Shown piece after piece: positions 1-12,329 of a stretch of DNA of 64,000 nucleotides. The stretch spans positions 126,569,828 through 126,633,827 of the forward strand of contig BTPG01000007.1 of the NCBI GenBank assembly GCA_036245525.1, in the 5' to 3' direction. Both the position numbers and the translations under genes were made by a program. The notes under the pieces are model-generated. The model was not told the DNA's origin. It did no database searches and saw only the letters and a list, made by a program, of their open reading frames with translations. How positions within the stretch are numbered: the stretch's first letter is position 1; the number at the start of each line of letters is the position of its first letter. The stretch comes from Semisulcospira habei. Its lineage: Eukaryota > Mollusca > Gastropoda > Semisulcospiridae.

Positions 1-1425
1 TGCTGAGTTTGGTGCGGGGGGGGGGGGGGGGGGGGTGGGTGTGTGTGGAGGCAGAGAGAGTCGGAGGCAGAGAGAGTCGGAGGCAGAGCGGAGGGAGCAG
101 GAAAGAAAATGTGGGTGAAGTAAGTAGGAGAGATAGGCAGGAGCGTAATTGTTAAGGGATTTGTAACAGAGAGACAGAATCTTGTATTGGATGCGTTGGG
201 GGATGGGGAGCCAGTGAAGGACTTTGAGCAGGGGACTGATGTGGTCGGATTTCTTCTCTCTGAGGACGAGGCGGGCACCATTGTTCTGGGCGCGCTGGAG
301 AGTGAAAGTGGCGGAGTGAGGAAGGCCAGACAGGAGAGAGTTGCAATAGTCGATGCGAGATAAGATGAGAGAGACAGCACGTTTGGTGGCAGCTTCGGTG
401 GTGAGGTATTTTCTGATCTGACTGATGCGACGGAGGTGGAAATAGCATGCCCGGGCCTTGGCAGAGACAAAGCTGGTCGTGGAGAGAGAGGAATCGAGGA
501 TAACGCCAAGGTTCTTGGCAGAGTCAGAGAGGAGGATAGGGGTGCTGTCGAGTTGAAGATGGAGAGAGGGAGGGAGCTGGGAGAGTTTCTGGCGAGTGCC
601 TACCAGCATGGTTTCCGTTTTGTCGTCATTCAGTTTAAGTTTGTTTGCTGTCATCCAGTTTTTCGCATCTTCGTAGCAGTCAGCCGTGCGAGTCAGTAGT
701 GACTGCGTGTTGTCGAGTTTGTCTTTGTCTAGTAGTTGTGAGTCGTCAGCGTAGAGGTGGTGGTGTATGTGATGAGACTGAATGACATTGGACAGAGGAG
801 AGATGTAGAGTGTGAAAAGGACCGGGCCCAGGACGGACCCCTATGGAACTCCGCAGGAGAGCCTGACTGGGTTAGAGGAGACGCCGTCGATGGTGACGGA
901 CTGCTGTCTGTCGGAGAAGTAGGAGAGAAACCAGGAGCGGGCAGAGTCAGTGATGCCAAAGGAGTGGTGAAGGCGGTGGAGGAGGATAGAGTGATCTATA
1001 GTGTCGAAGGCGGCAGAGAGATCGAGTAGCGTAAGAAGGGAGATGTTGCCCGAGCCGGTGTAGAGGAGCAGATCGTTCAGGATATGTAGAAGGGCTGTTT
1101 CAGTGCTGTGATGTTTGCGATAGGCAGATTGGAAGGGACTGAGGAGATTGTTGTCGGGGAGGTGGAGGTTGAGCTGGTTGAGAACAACCTTCTCAAGACG
1201 CTTGGACAGAGAGATTGGAGACTGTGCGATAGTTTTTGAGTTCGTTTTGGGTCGAGGTTGTGTTTTTTTTTTAGGAAAGGACGGACGATGGCGGATTTGA
1301 AGATATTGGGGACAGAGCCATTCTCTAGAGATGTGTTCATGATGTCGGTAATAAAGGGCAAAAGTTTTGGAAGGCCGTCCTGGTAGAGAGAAGCCGGGAG
1401 AGGGTCTAGTTCACAGGTTTTCTCT
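1..1425 (-). pseudogene. Decayed CR1/L2-like LINE reverse transcriptase, C-terminal part
   Basis: Read on the minus strand, the segment gives reverse-transcriptase blocks in order, split over frames. From about 1425 down come CELDPLP and an NGSVPNIFKSAIVRP block, then a frame change near the A-run at 1261-1270. [20 protein letters not shown] block follows near 850-780, where the expected Gln is a TAG stop. The catalytic box reads LYADDSQL near 750, and the C-terminal block [20 protein letters not shown] lies at about 235-165. The same C-terminal block recurs at 6417-6810, so these are two copies of one family. The element runs off the left edge of the window. At least one frameshift and one in-frame stop make it non-functional. 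The CR1/L2 assignment is from motif style; a phylogeny could move it to a sister clade. Confidence 0.85.
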
Positions 1426-1429
1426 CACA

Positions 1430-1586
1430 TAACGTTTTTGGCGTGCGGCGCGGAAACTCTGGCAAAGAAGTAACACGATACAAAGTTTACCACGGACGAC
1501 GGACGACAGACGACGGTGGACGGACGACGGAGGGACGACCACTTGCCCACAACATAGGCTAACTTTTGCTTCGCATGTGAGACAAA
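1430..1586 (+). repeat. Terminal fragment of the GACGGACGAC dispersed repeat
   Basis: The stretch AAGTTTACCACGGACGACGG followed by tandem GACGGACGAC-type units and ending in ACTTTTGCTTCGCATGTGAG matches the end of the repeats at 58985-59085, 62215-62290 and 38105-38130. It abuts the LINE relic on its left. The rest of this repeat family, the tandem 'gtgaccttgacctt' units, is missing here. Confidence 0.7.
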
Positions 1587-2075
1587 AGGTAATTGCGCAG
1601 ACAGTGCAGAAAATACGTCAAAATGTTCTTTATTTTACCCATACGAAAGGTCCTCAAGCATGCCTCCAACTAGCCAAGTGTGTTAGAACTGGAGTACTCA
1701 TTTACGAGAAAATGACCATGTTTTGCCCTAAAAATAGGAACAACTTTGAAATGGGGCTCATCGGAGCGCGTGCCATACATAGCATGTACACGACCTTCTG
1801 GGCGGGCAGACGCTCATATTGGCAAAGAAGAAAAAAGATAGAAATGATGTCGTCCTTCTATCACTGGACTACAAGTTAACTCATGGAGACGTGCCGCATA
1901 CGGATACGCGGCGTATAGCCGCGTATCCGTGTGCGGCGCGTCTCCAATGAGTTAATCTAATCTCATGTCCAACCCTCTCCTGCAGCCGGTGACAATCTAT
2001 TAGAGAACGCCTCCCAGTCAGGGAAACTCCCTTCCGGGCTTGAAAAGGACTAACCGCTCCCTTCCTCGAATACGC
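1587..2075. other. Unassigned sequence
   Basis: Apart from the 80-bp palindrome at 1876-1955, nothing recognisable is present. A 100-codon open frame at 1577-1879 on the plus strand resembles no family I know. The part next to 2079 is probably the start of an intron, because a GTAAGC donor is read there on the minus strand. Confidence 0.4.
1876..1955. repeat. 80-bp palindrome bounded by TTAA
   Basis: Two arms of about 37 bp are near-perfect reverse complements around a 4-5 bp loop. The outermost bases on both sides read TTAACTC / GAGTTAA. It looks like a very short foldback element; no other copy was seen in the window. Confidence 0.75.
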
Positions 2076-2079
2076 TTAC

Positions 2080-2299
2080 CCTTCACCATGAGAGACACTC
2101 TGTTCCTGTAGACGTGCGCCTCCCCTCCACCTCTCTGGGTGACGTTGATCTTAAGAGTGTATTTTCCGCTGTCCTGTACGACCGCCTTGGTGATGTGCAG
2201 CTGGTACCCAGGTCCAAACGTGAAACGAGCGTCTGTAGTATGGATTTCTGTGTTGACCTCATCCTCGTGATAACCCTCTTCCGTTGTTCCGTTACCAAG
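2080..2299 (-). CDS. Exon encoding the second half of an Ig-like domain
   Basis: On the minus strand, the segment from 2299 to 2080 reads 73 codons plus one base. The C-terminal half of an immunoglobulin fold is visible: a DARFTFGPGYQLHITKAVV strand block, the hallmark DSGKYTLKI and a final VYRNRVSLMVK strand. It is bounded by an AG acceptor (TTTGGTAG) and a strong donor, AAGG|GTAAGC. It enters in phase 0 and leaves in phase 1, which fits the exon at 17194-17339 (in at phase 1, out at phase 0). Together they would give one domain of about 121 residues, the usual size. The Cys normally found after the DSG-Y motif is absent, which is unusual but known for some invertebrate Ig domains. NGT and NVT sequons suggest an extracellular glycoprotein. 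Flanking exons were not found. Family knowledge supports the Ig call; the gene's role is unknown. Confidence 0.6.
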
Positions 2300-2353
2300 C
2301 TACCAAATATTTTTATTTTTTTAAAAAGTAAGTATTAAAGAAAAGAATTGTTA

Positions 2354-2497
2354 AAACAAGATGGGATGAACTATAACTCACAAAGTCTCTTTTATATGAT
2401 AGCCATAATCCACAAAATCCCTTTTATGTGCGAGCTGTCCTCGCTGTCAAGTGTCTCTACCTGTTGTCTTTGACCTGATTCTGATGTTGACATTTCT
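2354..2497 (+). repeat. Left-end fragments of the AAAGTCCCTTCTAT TIR element
   Basis: The stretch 'gatgggatgaactataactc' through 'ctgattctgatgttgaca' matches the left end of the elements at 3436 and 35612, in two partially repeated pieces. Only the first 140 bp or so is present. Confidence 0.65.
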
Positions 2498-2509
2498 TAT
2501 ACGCCTTCT

Positions 2510-3420
2510 TTGCTGCTGCCTTTGAGCGGAAAAGTTGTATCACACGTGTGTGATACAGCCCTCTTGCGTGCACAAAATTGTCTTGTAGAGATTCTTGTCA
2601 ACGAAAATGTATGGGCACATGCGATATTTAAACTTGGCCTACTTTCAGCTCACGCGCAATGACATCACTTAATAGAGACGACTGGCTCTCTGGCGACATT
2701 ATTGCGCTATTACATCATCATGTAGGAACATTTGTCTGGCATCCAAACTGTTGACGTCGCATAACAAAGCAAATTACATCAAGATCTGTGCGAAGACACA
2801 ATGGCGGCCGTGTGTCGAAAACCAAAACACATCGGATTTATGCAAAGAAAATGTGAGTAAGAAATAGATTCTTGCATCGGTGTTTAGGTGATACTGAGAA
2901 TCTCACTCTCGTGGTCTTAAAACCTTTTCTCTTGTCACATGAGTGCAAAGAAAAAATCTGCGTGGTAACAAAACACCATGTCAGATGATCTCTACTAGTA
3001 TGACGGCCTTCACCTTTCAAAAGATCGCCGTACTGATGTGACGGTCTTGCCCTTTCAAAAGCTCAATGATATGTAGGGCCTATTTTTCTATTAATAGCTC
3101 TCCGGCACGTGCTGATGTTGTCATCTGCTTGTGTTCCGCCGAAACCATGAAGAGATTCGCTTCTCTTTCGTCGTCAGGAACACATTTAATAAAGTGCATA
3201 CAAACAGAGGAATACGGGCAGTCGCTAGGTTATTTTGATCTTACTTTGAGGAAAACCCACATGTGTAGCTCAAACGTCATTCAATGCAGACAAATAATCT
3301 TCATAGCATAGCCCAACCTCCCTGTCACTGTGAATAGAACATTCCAACACACGGAACACAATAACGCCGTATCAACGCAAAAGCGAGTGGAAGATTCTGA
3401 GGGGGAAAAAAAGCCACAAA
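2510..3420. other. Unassigned intron-like sequence
   Basis: I see no gene, no RT or transposase motif and no microsatellite here. ORFs of up to 81 codons lack recognisable features. On the minus-strand model it lies inside the intron of the Ig-domain gene. Confidence 0.4.
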
Positions 3421-4321
3421 AAACCCAAACAAACAAACAACAAGATGAGATGAACCATAACCCACAAGGTCCCTTCTATACAAGAGCTGTCTTCGCTGTC
3501 AAGGGTCTCTACCTTTTGACTTTGACTTGATTTTGATGTTGAAAAATCTCCTTTAAAAAAAAAAAACTCGTAGATGTGCAAAAGCGTCATAGTGAACTCT
3601 ATAAGGGGCGCGCGCAGTGCATACGCGTCATTGGTTTGTCAAACGTCATTTGTCATGACATATTTTTTTTTGTTTTCACATAATTGTCTAAAGTTGTTTT
3701 TTTTTAATACGGTAGACTTTGAAATAGCGCTGGTCGGAGCGCATTCCGGAGCATGCACATGACGTTTTTGACGTGCGGCGCAGAAATTCTGGCAAAAAAG
3801 TAACAAGATAAAAATGACGTCACGTCTAGCTACGCAAACCTTGCTAGAGAACGTCTTTTGTGAGCGCCGACGTGAGTGTTGATCAGGGGTTGGCTTAGAG
3901 AGGATGGAAATTGATCAGCATAATTAAAAATATGAACAACCCTGAATGTTCCTAAAAGATAAACGCATCTGAGGTCCAAACAATACGGTAAACTTTGGGT
4001 TGAAACCATCATCCTGTTTTATATTTAACGTGATATGACTTTCGCTTTCGCTTCAAAACTTGCGAAAATGAAGACAAAACTAGAATTTCACGGTTCAATT
4101 TCAGTCTTGCTATAATTTGTGTGAAATCAGGTCGACTTTACCTAGCTACATGCTATACTAAGTACACCTGCATGCTCTTCTGAAAGCGCTTCGACGTGTG
4201 CGTGTGCGTGCGTGCATGTGCGCGCTCCAAACATCCACAAGAGGCGTAGATGGTCATGCGCCCTCCGGGCACATGAGAACCTATGCCTCTTGGAGATGCG
4301 CGCATATGTGTGTGTGTGTGA

Positions 4322-4325
4322 GAGT

Positions 4326-4365
<40 letters not shown>

Positions 4366-4373
4366 AGAGAGTT
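4322..4373. repeat. (GA)n microsatellite
   Basis: An almost pure GA run with one interruption, inside the TIR element. The element copy at 36155-36190 has short GAGA runs at the same place. Confidence 0.9.
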
Positions 4374-4462
4374 ACGTCATATTTAGAGTATGTCTGCTTG
4401 GTGACGGAGTTGCTTCTTTGACGTCACCGGCATTGTCTGACTTTCTCTAGATGTCAAGTTTT

Positions 4463-4463
<1 letters not shown>

Positions 4464-4509
<46 letters not shown>
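4464..4509. repeat. Poly-T tract
   Basis: An uninterrupted T run of about 46 bp inside the TIR element. The copies near 36267 and 36659 have shorter T runs at the matching position. Confidence 0.9.
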
Positions 4510-4512
<3 letters not shown>

Positions 4513-4650
4513 GTTTTAATCTTTTGCTGGAAAGAATTAATTTTTGCTAAAGATGTTGATAGGGTACAAAGCTGGCTAACGAACTCATCCAATATTTTTC
4601 TCCAAACTAGCTATATCGGGTTACCTGCATGCTCCTCTGAAAGCGCGACG

Positions 4651-4651
<1 letters not shown>

Positions 4652-4728
<77 letters not shown>
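4652..4728. repeat. (GT)n microsatellite
   Basis: A pure GT run of about 77 bp following 'ctgaaagcgcgacgat'. The related site at 36417-36440 carries a short GT run after 'ctgaaagctcaacaat', so the microsatellite grew from a seed within the mobile element. Confidence 0.95.
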
Positions 4729-4729
<1 letters not shown>

Positions 4730-4744
4730 ATTTTGCTGCTCGTG

Positions 4745-4930
4745 CTATTCTTTGAGGACTCTCGCAGAGCTAGCCTTAAAGACAAGCGGCTCAGGAGAAA
4801 AAACAGAGATGCCCCAACTCAGAACCCTGGCCAGACCTTCACCTGCAACCACTGCGGTCGAACCTGCCTGTCCCGGATTGGCCTCCGCAGCCACGAGCCG
4901 GCCTGCAGATGTCGAGGGCAACCCTTATAA
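4745..4930 (+). pseudogene. LINE 3' coding end with C2H2 zinc finger
   Basis: Translation gives SRRASLKDKRLRRKNRDAPT, then a C2H2 finger, FTCNHCGRTCLSRIGLRSHE. This is the C-terminal finger typical of one group of invertebrate LINE ORF2 proteins. The LINE at 25735-26870 ends in the equivalent FQCPHCPRRCGSRIGLASHT. The finger keeps Cys-X2-Cys and one His; the following residues are EPACRC. No reverse-transcriptase domain precedes it, so it is a 5'-truncated stub fused to the GT tract. Confidence 0.7.
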
Positions 4931-5250
4931 AATCTTCGTTCGCGAAGTCAAGCCAAGAGAGCTATTCTTCTTCAGAATTTCTGTCACAACACGAACCCGG
5001 ATGTCTCTAATTGGTTTTAACTATGCAGATGACCTAAGGTCGTATAGAATAGTTGTGACGTCATCTACCATCGCCTATCAGAAGCAATCTTTTTACGTAT
5101 CCGCCAAAAGATTCCGGTGGGCCTCTTTTCGCTTTGAACAGATGAATGAAAGCATTTGGTGGGACAATAGGGTAGTCACCGTCTGAGTGGGTATGTATAC
5201 ATGAATCCCAGTAAAAGATTTTTTGCAAAAGTTCGGGCGTGCCCCTGTAA
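4931..5250. other. Unassigned sequence
   Basis: No coding or repeat feature was recognised. The open frame through here only continues from the GT microsatellite and is not credible as a gene. Confidence 0.4.
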
Positions 5251-5380
5251 CAAGATGGGAGCTATGAGAGCTATAATTCACAAAGTCCCTTTTGATATGC
5301 GAGCTGTCCTCACTGTCAAGGGTCTCTACCTGTTGACTTTGATCTGATTCTGATGTTGAAACGTCTCCTATTGTCGTGCA
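5251..5380 (+). repeat. Left-end fragment of the AAAGTCCCTTCTAT element
   Basis: 'ataattcacaaagtccctttt' through 'ctgattctgatgttgaaacg' matches the first 120 bp of the elements at 3436 and 35612. It stops abruptly at about 5380. Confidence 0.7.
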
Positions 5381-6204
5381 GTCACTCCATTTTCCGACAC
5401 TGTAATGGATCAGCACCTAAAAATCGCAGAGGGTTCAACGCCCCATTGCCTACCTGTTAGAACCATTGCCATACCTATAATTTTTAATCAGCTGGCCAAT
5501 CCGCAATTCTAGTACTGCGCATGAATCTGTCCTAGGTCTTTCGTCTGAGCGCCTAGATCAGGGTTGTCCGGCACCTTACATTATAAATAAACGGACACTC
5601 AAATTAAATTAAAATTAAAATTAAAATTAAAATTGAAATTAATGAAATAATCACAAATGTTTATGCTCATTATGCATACTTTGTTAAGAATACTGGCCCA
5701 ACAAATATTTAAACAGAGGAGTATGACGTAAGCAATTGTTATGATCATTTTGCGTTCCTTTGCGTACAGGTAAAATGGGGGTAGAACAGCAAATTCAATA
5801 AACCAATAAAACCTTTAAAAAAGATCTATCAGGTGTACACAAAATTTCTGAGGGCATTGGAAACAAAGTATGTTTCCCAATTCGGCAATTTTAAATGGGA
5901 AAAAAAACTATCATTCACCACGAACGTACCGTAAAGGATGCCGACTTTCCTTATTTTCTTGCACTTTATGCTCACATTATTGAAACGTAATAGGTAAAGA
6001 GAGAGGTCAAAATGAAATGGAATAACTTTTGTAATTTTTTCTCATTAATTTTGTGTATTTTTACAACTTGTGGGTAGGGATACAAAATCAACCACTGTGG
6101 CACTCACAGTGATCACAGCATCACGTAGTCAAGTTTATAGTAATTGTAACATCCTGTTTTAATGATGTAAGCCTGAAAATGGACTGCCAGTGCTACAGAA
6201 AATG
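5381..6204. other. AT-rich unassigned sequence with a short AAATTA array
   Basis: A short imperfect AAATTA tandem array lies at 5598-5640. Otherwise no coding or repeat feature was recognised. Confidence 0.4.
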
Positions 6205-6835
6205 TCTAATAATAATAATTACGGTATTTATAATGCGCTTATCTTATAATAATTATAACTCTAAGCGCGCACTTACAACTCACGCACGCATGCGCACGCT
6301 TTAGACAACGACTCACATACCACAAATAGTGAAATACATTACGACAGTCAGCTTGGAGTGGGGAGTGTGGTGGTATAGTGCTAGAACTGTTGAAAGAGGT
6401 GAGTTTTGAGGGCGGACTAGAAGGAGGAGAGAGAGTGTTTCTGACGGAGAGAGAGTGGGAGAGTGTTCCAGGTGGATGGACCGTATACTGAGAAGGAGCG
6501 GGGGCCGAAAGTGCTGAGTTTGGTGCGGGGGATGTGGAGGCGGATAGGGTCAGAGGCGGAGCGGAGGGAGCGGGCAGGGGTGTAGGGGTGAAGTAAGTTT
6601 GAGAGATAGGCAGGAGCGCAGTTGTTCAGGGATTTGTAGCAGAGAGACAGAATCTTGTATTGGATTCGTTGGGGGATGGGAAGCCAGTGAAGGAGTTTGA
6701 GCAGGGGAGTGATGTGGTCGGATTTTTTCTTTCTGAGGACGAGGCGGGCAGCATTGTTCTGGACGCGCTGGAGAGTGGAGGTGGTGGAGTGAGGGAGGCC
6801 GGAAAGAGGTCTGAAGGCATCTGACACATTATTTT
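6205..6835 (-). pseudogene. 5'-truncated CR1/L2-like LINE 3' end
   Basis: An intact C-terminal frame (6417 to about 6820, minus) reads [40 protein letters not shown], then the STFGPRSFSVYGPSTWNTLP block typical of CR1/L2-group C-termini. It is followed by about 200 bp of 3' UTR ending in 'gcgcattataaataccg' and an ATT-repeat tail (read on the minus strand, 6245-6208). The copy at 1-1425 shares the C-terminus. 5' truncation near 6820 is the normal outcome of target-primed reverse transcription. Only the last 140 or so residues survive, with no catalytic box. Confidence 0.85.
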
Positions 6836-7270
6836 TGTCTTTTTTTTTTTGCGATTTCAAGGAAATGGTTGTTTATTGGGTGCACAAATACCTTCACTGT
6901 GAGCTAGAGATTAAATAATGTTTTCATTCTGTTTTCGCAGAGGACGCATAAGGTTTGCCTTAACATAATATTACCTGATTTGGGCTTCTGGAATGAACTG
7001 TGATTTATTTAGAGGAAAATGTTTCTCAACCTCATTTTAGCATCCGCGAAAAGCGTGAATGGGGGTACTCTTGTGCCATCGGCTATATCTCTGGTGTGTT
7101 CCAAAAGATTTTAGGGAAACATGGCTTAAACATCTCACGACAAACTAAGGTACACCTTGAAACCAATCTTATTGATTACTGTGGGTGGGGGGAGGGGGGT
7201 GCACGGTAGCCAAGACTGGCTTACTGAGTATGAGATATTCTGGAGCGCTATGGTTCACATCAGTACCCCT
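6836..7270. other. Unassigned sequence
   Basis: A 69-codon frame at 7000-7209 matches no known family. No repeats or motifs were recognised. Confidence 0.35.
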
Positions 7271-7274
7271 TTCT

Positions 7275-8032
<758 letters not shown>

Positions 8033-8395
8033 AATGATCCTTTATTTTACAACGGTAAAACGTTTGGTAATAACAACCATTTTTCGAACTTGCCGTTGCT
8101 AATCTACTGATTAATTACTATCGCACTTATTATTTTCTACTACTGAACAGGCAAAAATAAATTACTTGACAATTAAGCCAATAGAGAAGAAAAAAAAGTA
8201 AAGGGGAAGTGGCATAGGAATTACCAGCTTTACTGGTCGGGCATAATCACATGTTGTGAGGTTTAATTAAGGTAATATTATAAGAAAATACGCAGCCTAA
8301 TACGCATACATACGCATGCACGTTTCAGCACGCTACTCTCTGTATCTAATATACACGTATGAACGCGCACGAACGCACGCACGCACAAACGCACG

Positions 8396-8416
8396 CACAC
8401 ACACACACACACATAC

Positions 8417-8458
<42 letters not shown>
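8396..8458. repeat. (AC)n microsatellite
   Basis: An AC run with a few AT/GC interruptions, preceded by GCAC-rich degenerate units from 8367. Confidence 0.9.
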
Positions 8459-8459
<1 letters not shown>

Positions 8460-10298
8460 CACACACGCGCGCTTGCGCGACTTAGGACGTTAAGTCAGTC
8501 AGTCATATGAATAGTGGCTACACACAAGCTGTACTGAATAAAACTGAGTCATCGAAAACTGGGATACATGAAGGGGCGCATGAAACTCTATGGCTTGCTG
8601 AGGGACTCAGTTGGGCCTGAGATCAGCAATGACTGGACACTTTCCTACCGCAGTCAGCGGCTTATTGCCAGATGGCTGCCTCAGTCTGAGGATGCAATGA
8701 GAATTGTATCGCACAGCAAGAGGCAGTGATTTACATGAGCCCCTGTGAGTTCAGGGGCACATGGCACTCGTTGTCTGGGTGAAGTACTGTAACAGGTGCA
8801 GGTCAGCAGTGCCAAAGTGAGGATATTTGACTATAGGTCCATAAACACACTAGGCCCAGCCACCGATCCCGTGAGATCATTGTGAAATATACGGTACAAG
8901 AAAAGAAGAAACATCGAATAGTAAAACACAACATCCACAAATAACCATAAAAAGAAAAATTATTTTGGTCAGGGCTGACCGTTGTTGGTTGTGCTCTGGT
9001 GCCTTCTGACACGCTGTTACTATACAATCCCACATTGCCGCGGCCTTGACTCTGCCGGCCTTCTTCAGCCTATCTTCAACTTCCCTCTCCCCGTCTCCCC
9101 TACCCCCCTCCCCCCCTCTCCTCTCCTTTGTATTTTTTTTTTTTTTCAAACTTGCCTAAGACCCTTATATTGGTGGAGGTCCAACATGGTCCAAATGGCC
9201 TGTCTGTAGGCTGTAGGATCAGCAGACACACTGAATGCTATCCACGCAGCTGATCTAAAACAGTGATGCAGCAGGCCAGACCAGAGCCCCGGCCAAATAG
9301 TAAACAGTAAAGAGATTGATGAAAATTAAAAATGCAAGGTTAAAGTATTAAATTAATAGAGAAATAAAGTTGAAATAAGGAAGTAAATTCTTCCTTTTTT
9401 TTTCCTTTTTTTTTCCCCAAATTCTGACCCAGCTAATTGCTAATACTTGCGTGGCTGCCGGGAGCGTGCGGCTGGCTGGCCGATTCAGTTCACCATCGTC
9501 TGCCGCCCGCCCCGTTACGCTACCTCTGTCGCTCTCAAGTGGTATATACATACGTAATTTGTCTGTATTTAATGATATTCCTTATATTTATATAAGTTCA
9601 AATAGTAATTTCTACCCTAGGTATTCCTCTCCCGACCCGTATGCCCTGACCTATGACCCCATTTCCACACTAAATCAGCATCGCTCTTATGTCCCTACGC
9701 CCTGCGATACAAACTCACGCCAGCCTACCCGCTGCCACACGCCCCGCCACATCGCGGGATGCCAAGCTCAATACAAAATAATATGACCGGGTCCGATGCT
9801 GTACTGAACCGGACTATACAATCCTAAAACTATTATTCTTAATGATATAGTTATGGACATAATTTTTAATAACTTTCAATTCAATTTGACTCCCAGCAAC
9901 TTCATTGAATTGAATATAGCCTCCTTCTTTTTATATATAAAATACGTATATTGCCCCTCTTTTAGCCTATTTTACTTACTCGTAATAAATTTATGAATTT
10001 TAACCTCTTTTTACTCCTTGCTCTTCTTGACACACTGGACCGTTGTTGACTGGTCTGGCCTTGGTGCCCTCTCCAGCTCCCGAATTACTCTCACTGGTCT
10101 GCGGCCTCGGTGCTGCCGGCCCCTCATGGTGCATTTTGGCCCCTCCCCTCCCCCCCCCCCGACCCCCCACCTTTATTTTTTCTTTCTCAAACCACCTTAA
10201 TTTGCTAGTCCCCCATACACTGTAGTGTTTAATTGGGACATTAAACTGGACTTAGTAGTAGTAGTAGTCAGGGCTGACTCCCCACCCCTGGATCCGCC

Positions 10299-10300
<2 letters not shown>
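8460..10300. other. Unassigned sequence with two related CT-rich blocks
   Basis: Two stretches, about 8985-9165 and 10035-10200, share an order: a 'ctggtgccttct'-like start, a 'gcggcctt-gac/ggt' middle with 'ctgccggcc', a C-rich run, then TTTTTCTCAAAC. They look like diverged copies of one dispersed repeat. No gene or motif was recognised elsewhere in this interval. Confidence 0.4.

Positions 10301-10302
<2 letters not shown>

Positions 10303-10381
<79 letters not shown>
10303..10381. repeat. (CA)n microsatellite within a TIR-element fragment
   Basis: A pure CA run of about 78 bp. The following 'cggcctttcgcgccaaaaat' to 'gacatgacgtaatttgtatc' aligns with the sequence after the CA runs at 16434-16513 and 38306-38316. 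Confidence 0.95.
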
Positions 10382-10383
<2 letters not shown>

Positions 10384-10520
10384 CCTTTCGCGCCAAAAAT
10401 ACGTTCTATAGCGAGGTCTGCGTAACTAGACATGACGTAATTTGTATCTTGTTACTTTACTGTCAGAGTTTTAGTCTAGCCCGCCTATGATGCCTTGCGT
10501 GTTCCTTTGAAATTGCTCCA
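10382..10520 (+). repeat. Right-end fragment of the AAAGTCCCTTCTAT element
   Basis: The stretch through 'aactagacatgacgtaattt' and 'cttgttacttta' matches 38320-38430, the right part of the complete element. It stops before the TIR. Confidence 0.6.
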
Positions 10521-11640
10521 CCACGTCCCGTCCTGATTCAATGCATGGTCGCTTTAATGTGTGCAGAGGAGTCCAGTGTAGAAACCAACACTGATGTGGG
10601 GTGGGGGGGGGGGGGGAAACAGCAGCAAGCAGGGGCGGATCGGGGTGGGGGGGAGGGGGCCGTCCCCCCTTTCCCCCCAGGCGAGATATTCTTTACCGGC
10701 AATGCTATAACAAAGTTCCTTTTTGTTTCCCAGGGTCACCCTGGTCGTTGTTTGTTATTTCGGCGAGTAGGCCGTCAGATAGGACTGAGGTGAACACCCC
10801 CCCCCCCCCCCCCCGCCCCACCTGATTGGGGATTGGAGACCACATTTTTTCAGAAGCCTATAACCAATGAAGACGAACCGTAGGTGTTTGCCATAAATAA
10901 ATACCGTATTGAATATAGGTGGGCATGTACTATGGTCATATTTTCCTTCTTTGAGCCCTATATTTTGCTTTTGTGGGTACGGTTGATGTTAACGATGCAG
11001 TTCCCGTAGAAAAGCACACAAAACTAAATGACTGGTATCTTTGGAAACAGAATGCATCTACCTACCATTTACAATGATTCAATGTCTAAAAAGCAAAATG
11101 GTGACGTCATCGCGGCGCCATCTTGTTTACCTTTCGTTATCCGCGAAATAGCCTTCTTGCCAGAAGAATAGGTGTCCAATCTTTGACATACTATGATGAA
11201 AACATATATACCAATGTTATAATATATCAAGAATGAAAACGTAAACGATTCAATGTTTTCGACTGGCGACCTTGAAAGGTGTTATTTAAAGGTCAAGATC
11301 ACGTAAAGTTGTACTTTATGAAAAAAAACACCATATTTTTGAAAATGTGATAAGAAATCTTACTAAAAGTGATAACATTTAAGGAATTGCTATGAATAGT
11401 TGATAAACGATTAGACGTGACCTTTATAAAGGTTAAGGTCGCAGTTTTCGAAGAGTTCGTAAGAATATTCTGTTTACAATAGGGGCCAAACATTTGCTCT
11501 GATTTTAAGAATATTTGCTCACAACACATGTATGACCTCTTACTACTGAATCATACTCTGTTGAGTTGAGATTATCAGGAATATCATAATACAGATACCC
11601 TTTATAATTAAGGTGAAGGTCACAATATGTACAACTGTGC
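10521..11640. other. Unassigned sequence with G and C tracts
   Basis: A G-rich run (10599-10616) and a C run (10797-10814) flank 'gcaggggcggatcggggt' at about 10630, a motif shared with repeats at 12330-12640, 14535-14655 and 41715-41850. From 11265 the sequence has 'gaccttgaaaggtg' and 'gtgacctttataaaggttaa' units resembling, but not clearly belonging to, the tandem-repeat family at 36940. No gene was seen. Confidence 0.4.
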
Positions 11641-11680
11641 ACTCAATCTGATAAGTAAACTGTTCCATGGTCCTGAAATT

Positions 11681-11881
<201 letters not shown>

Positions 11882-11882
<1 letters not shown>

Positions 11883-12320
11883 TAAAGAATCTAATATAGG
11901 TAGTAGAAAAGAAAATGATCTCATTTATTGTTTATGTATGGCCCATTTGGTACGTATGCAACTTCTGCAGAGCCTGTAGCCTGGCAAGTAATATTCAAGT
12001 CAACAGATCAGTTGCTTAAGCCAGCTATAAGACGGTAGTCATATAGTTTCTCCTCCCCCCCCCACCCCCCGCCCCTCCTCACACCACACCGACCCCTTTG
12101 CAAGAAACACTTGAACTGGAAATAACATTGAAACATTAAGCTATCTGGATTGTTCCCATTACCATCATTGCAAGTCAGTGTATGGGCTGGAAAGCAATCC
12201 AAAGTTAATTTGTTGTTGTTGTTGAATATTCTTTAAAACGCTATAACAAAGGCACTTTATAAGGAGTTTATAAACCCCCCCCCCACCCCGCCCCTCCCCC
12301 CCCCCCCCTCCACACACACT
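11882..12320. other. Unassigned sequence with C tracts
   Basis: Pyrimidine-rich C tracts lie at 12051-12074 and 12274-12310. No coding signal was seen. Confidence 0.4.
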
Positions 12321-12329
12321 CACCGTGTA

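Larger units (their letters stand above)
3436..4640 (+). mobile_element. Non-autonomous TIR element, left portion
   Basis: From the 'caagatgagatgaaccataa' end (TIR AGGTCCCTTCTATA at 3467) this segment is collinear with 35612-36420 and, inverted, with parts of 21000-22338. Shared landmarks in order are: the 'ctgtcaagggtctctacctt' block, the 'gcatacgcgtcattggtttg' block, 'caatttcagtcttgctataa', the hairpin around AGGCGTAGAT (4241-4293), a GA run, a T run and 'gtacaaagctggctaacgaa'. No coding capacity is seen. The right part is replaced by the GT microsatellite and a LINE fragment. Confidence 0.75.

Noticed and set aside
4653..5186. 177-codon plus-strand ORF beginning in Cys-Val repeats
   Set aside because: It starts inside the GT microsatellite and merely continues through repeat sequence; the only real coding trace is the LINE zinc finger in another frame.
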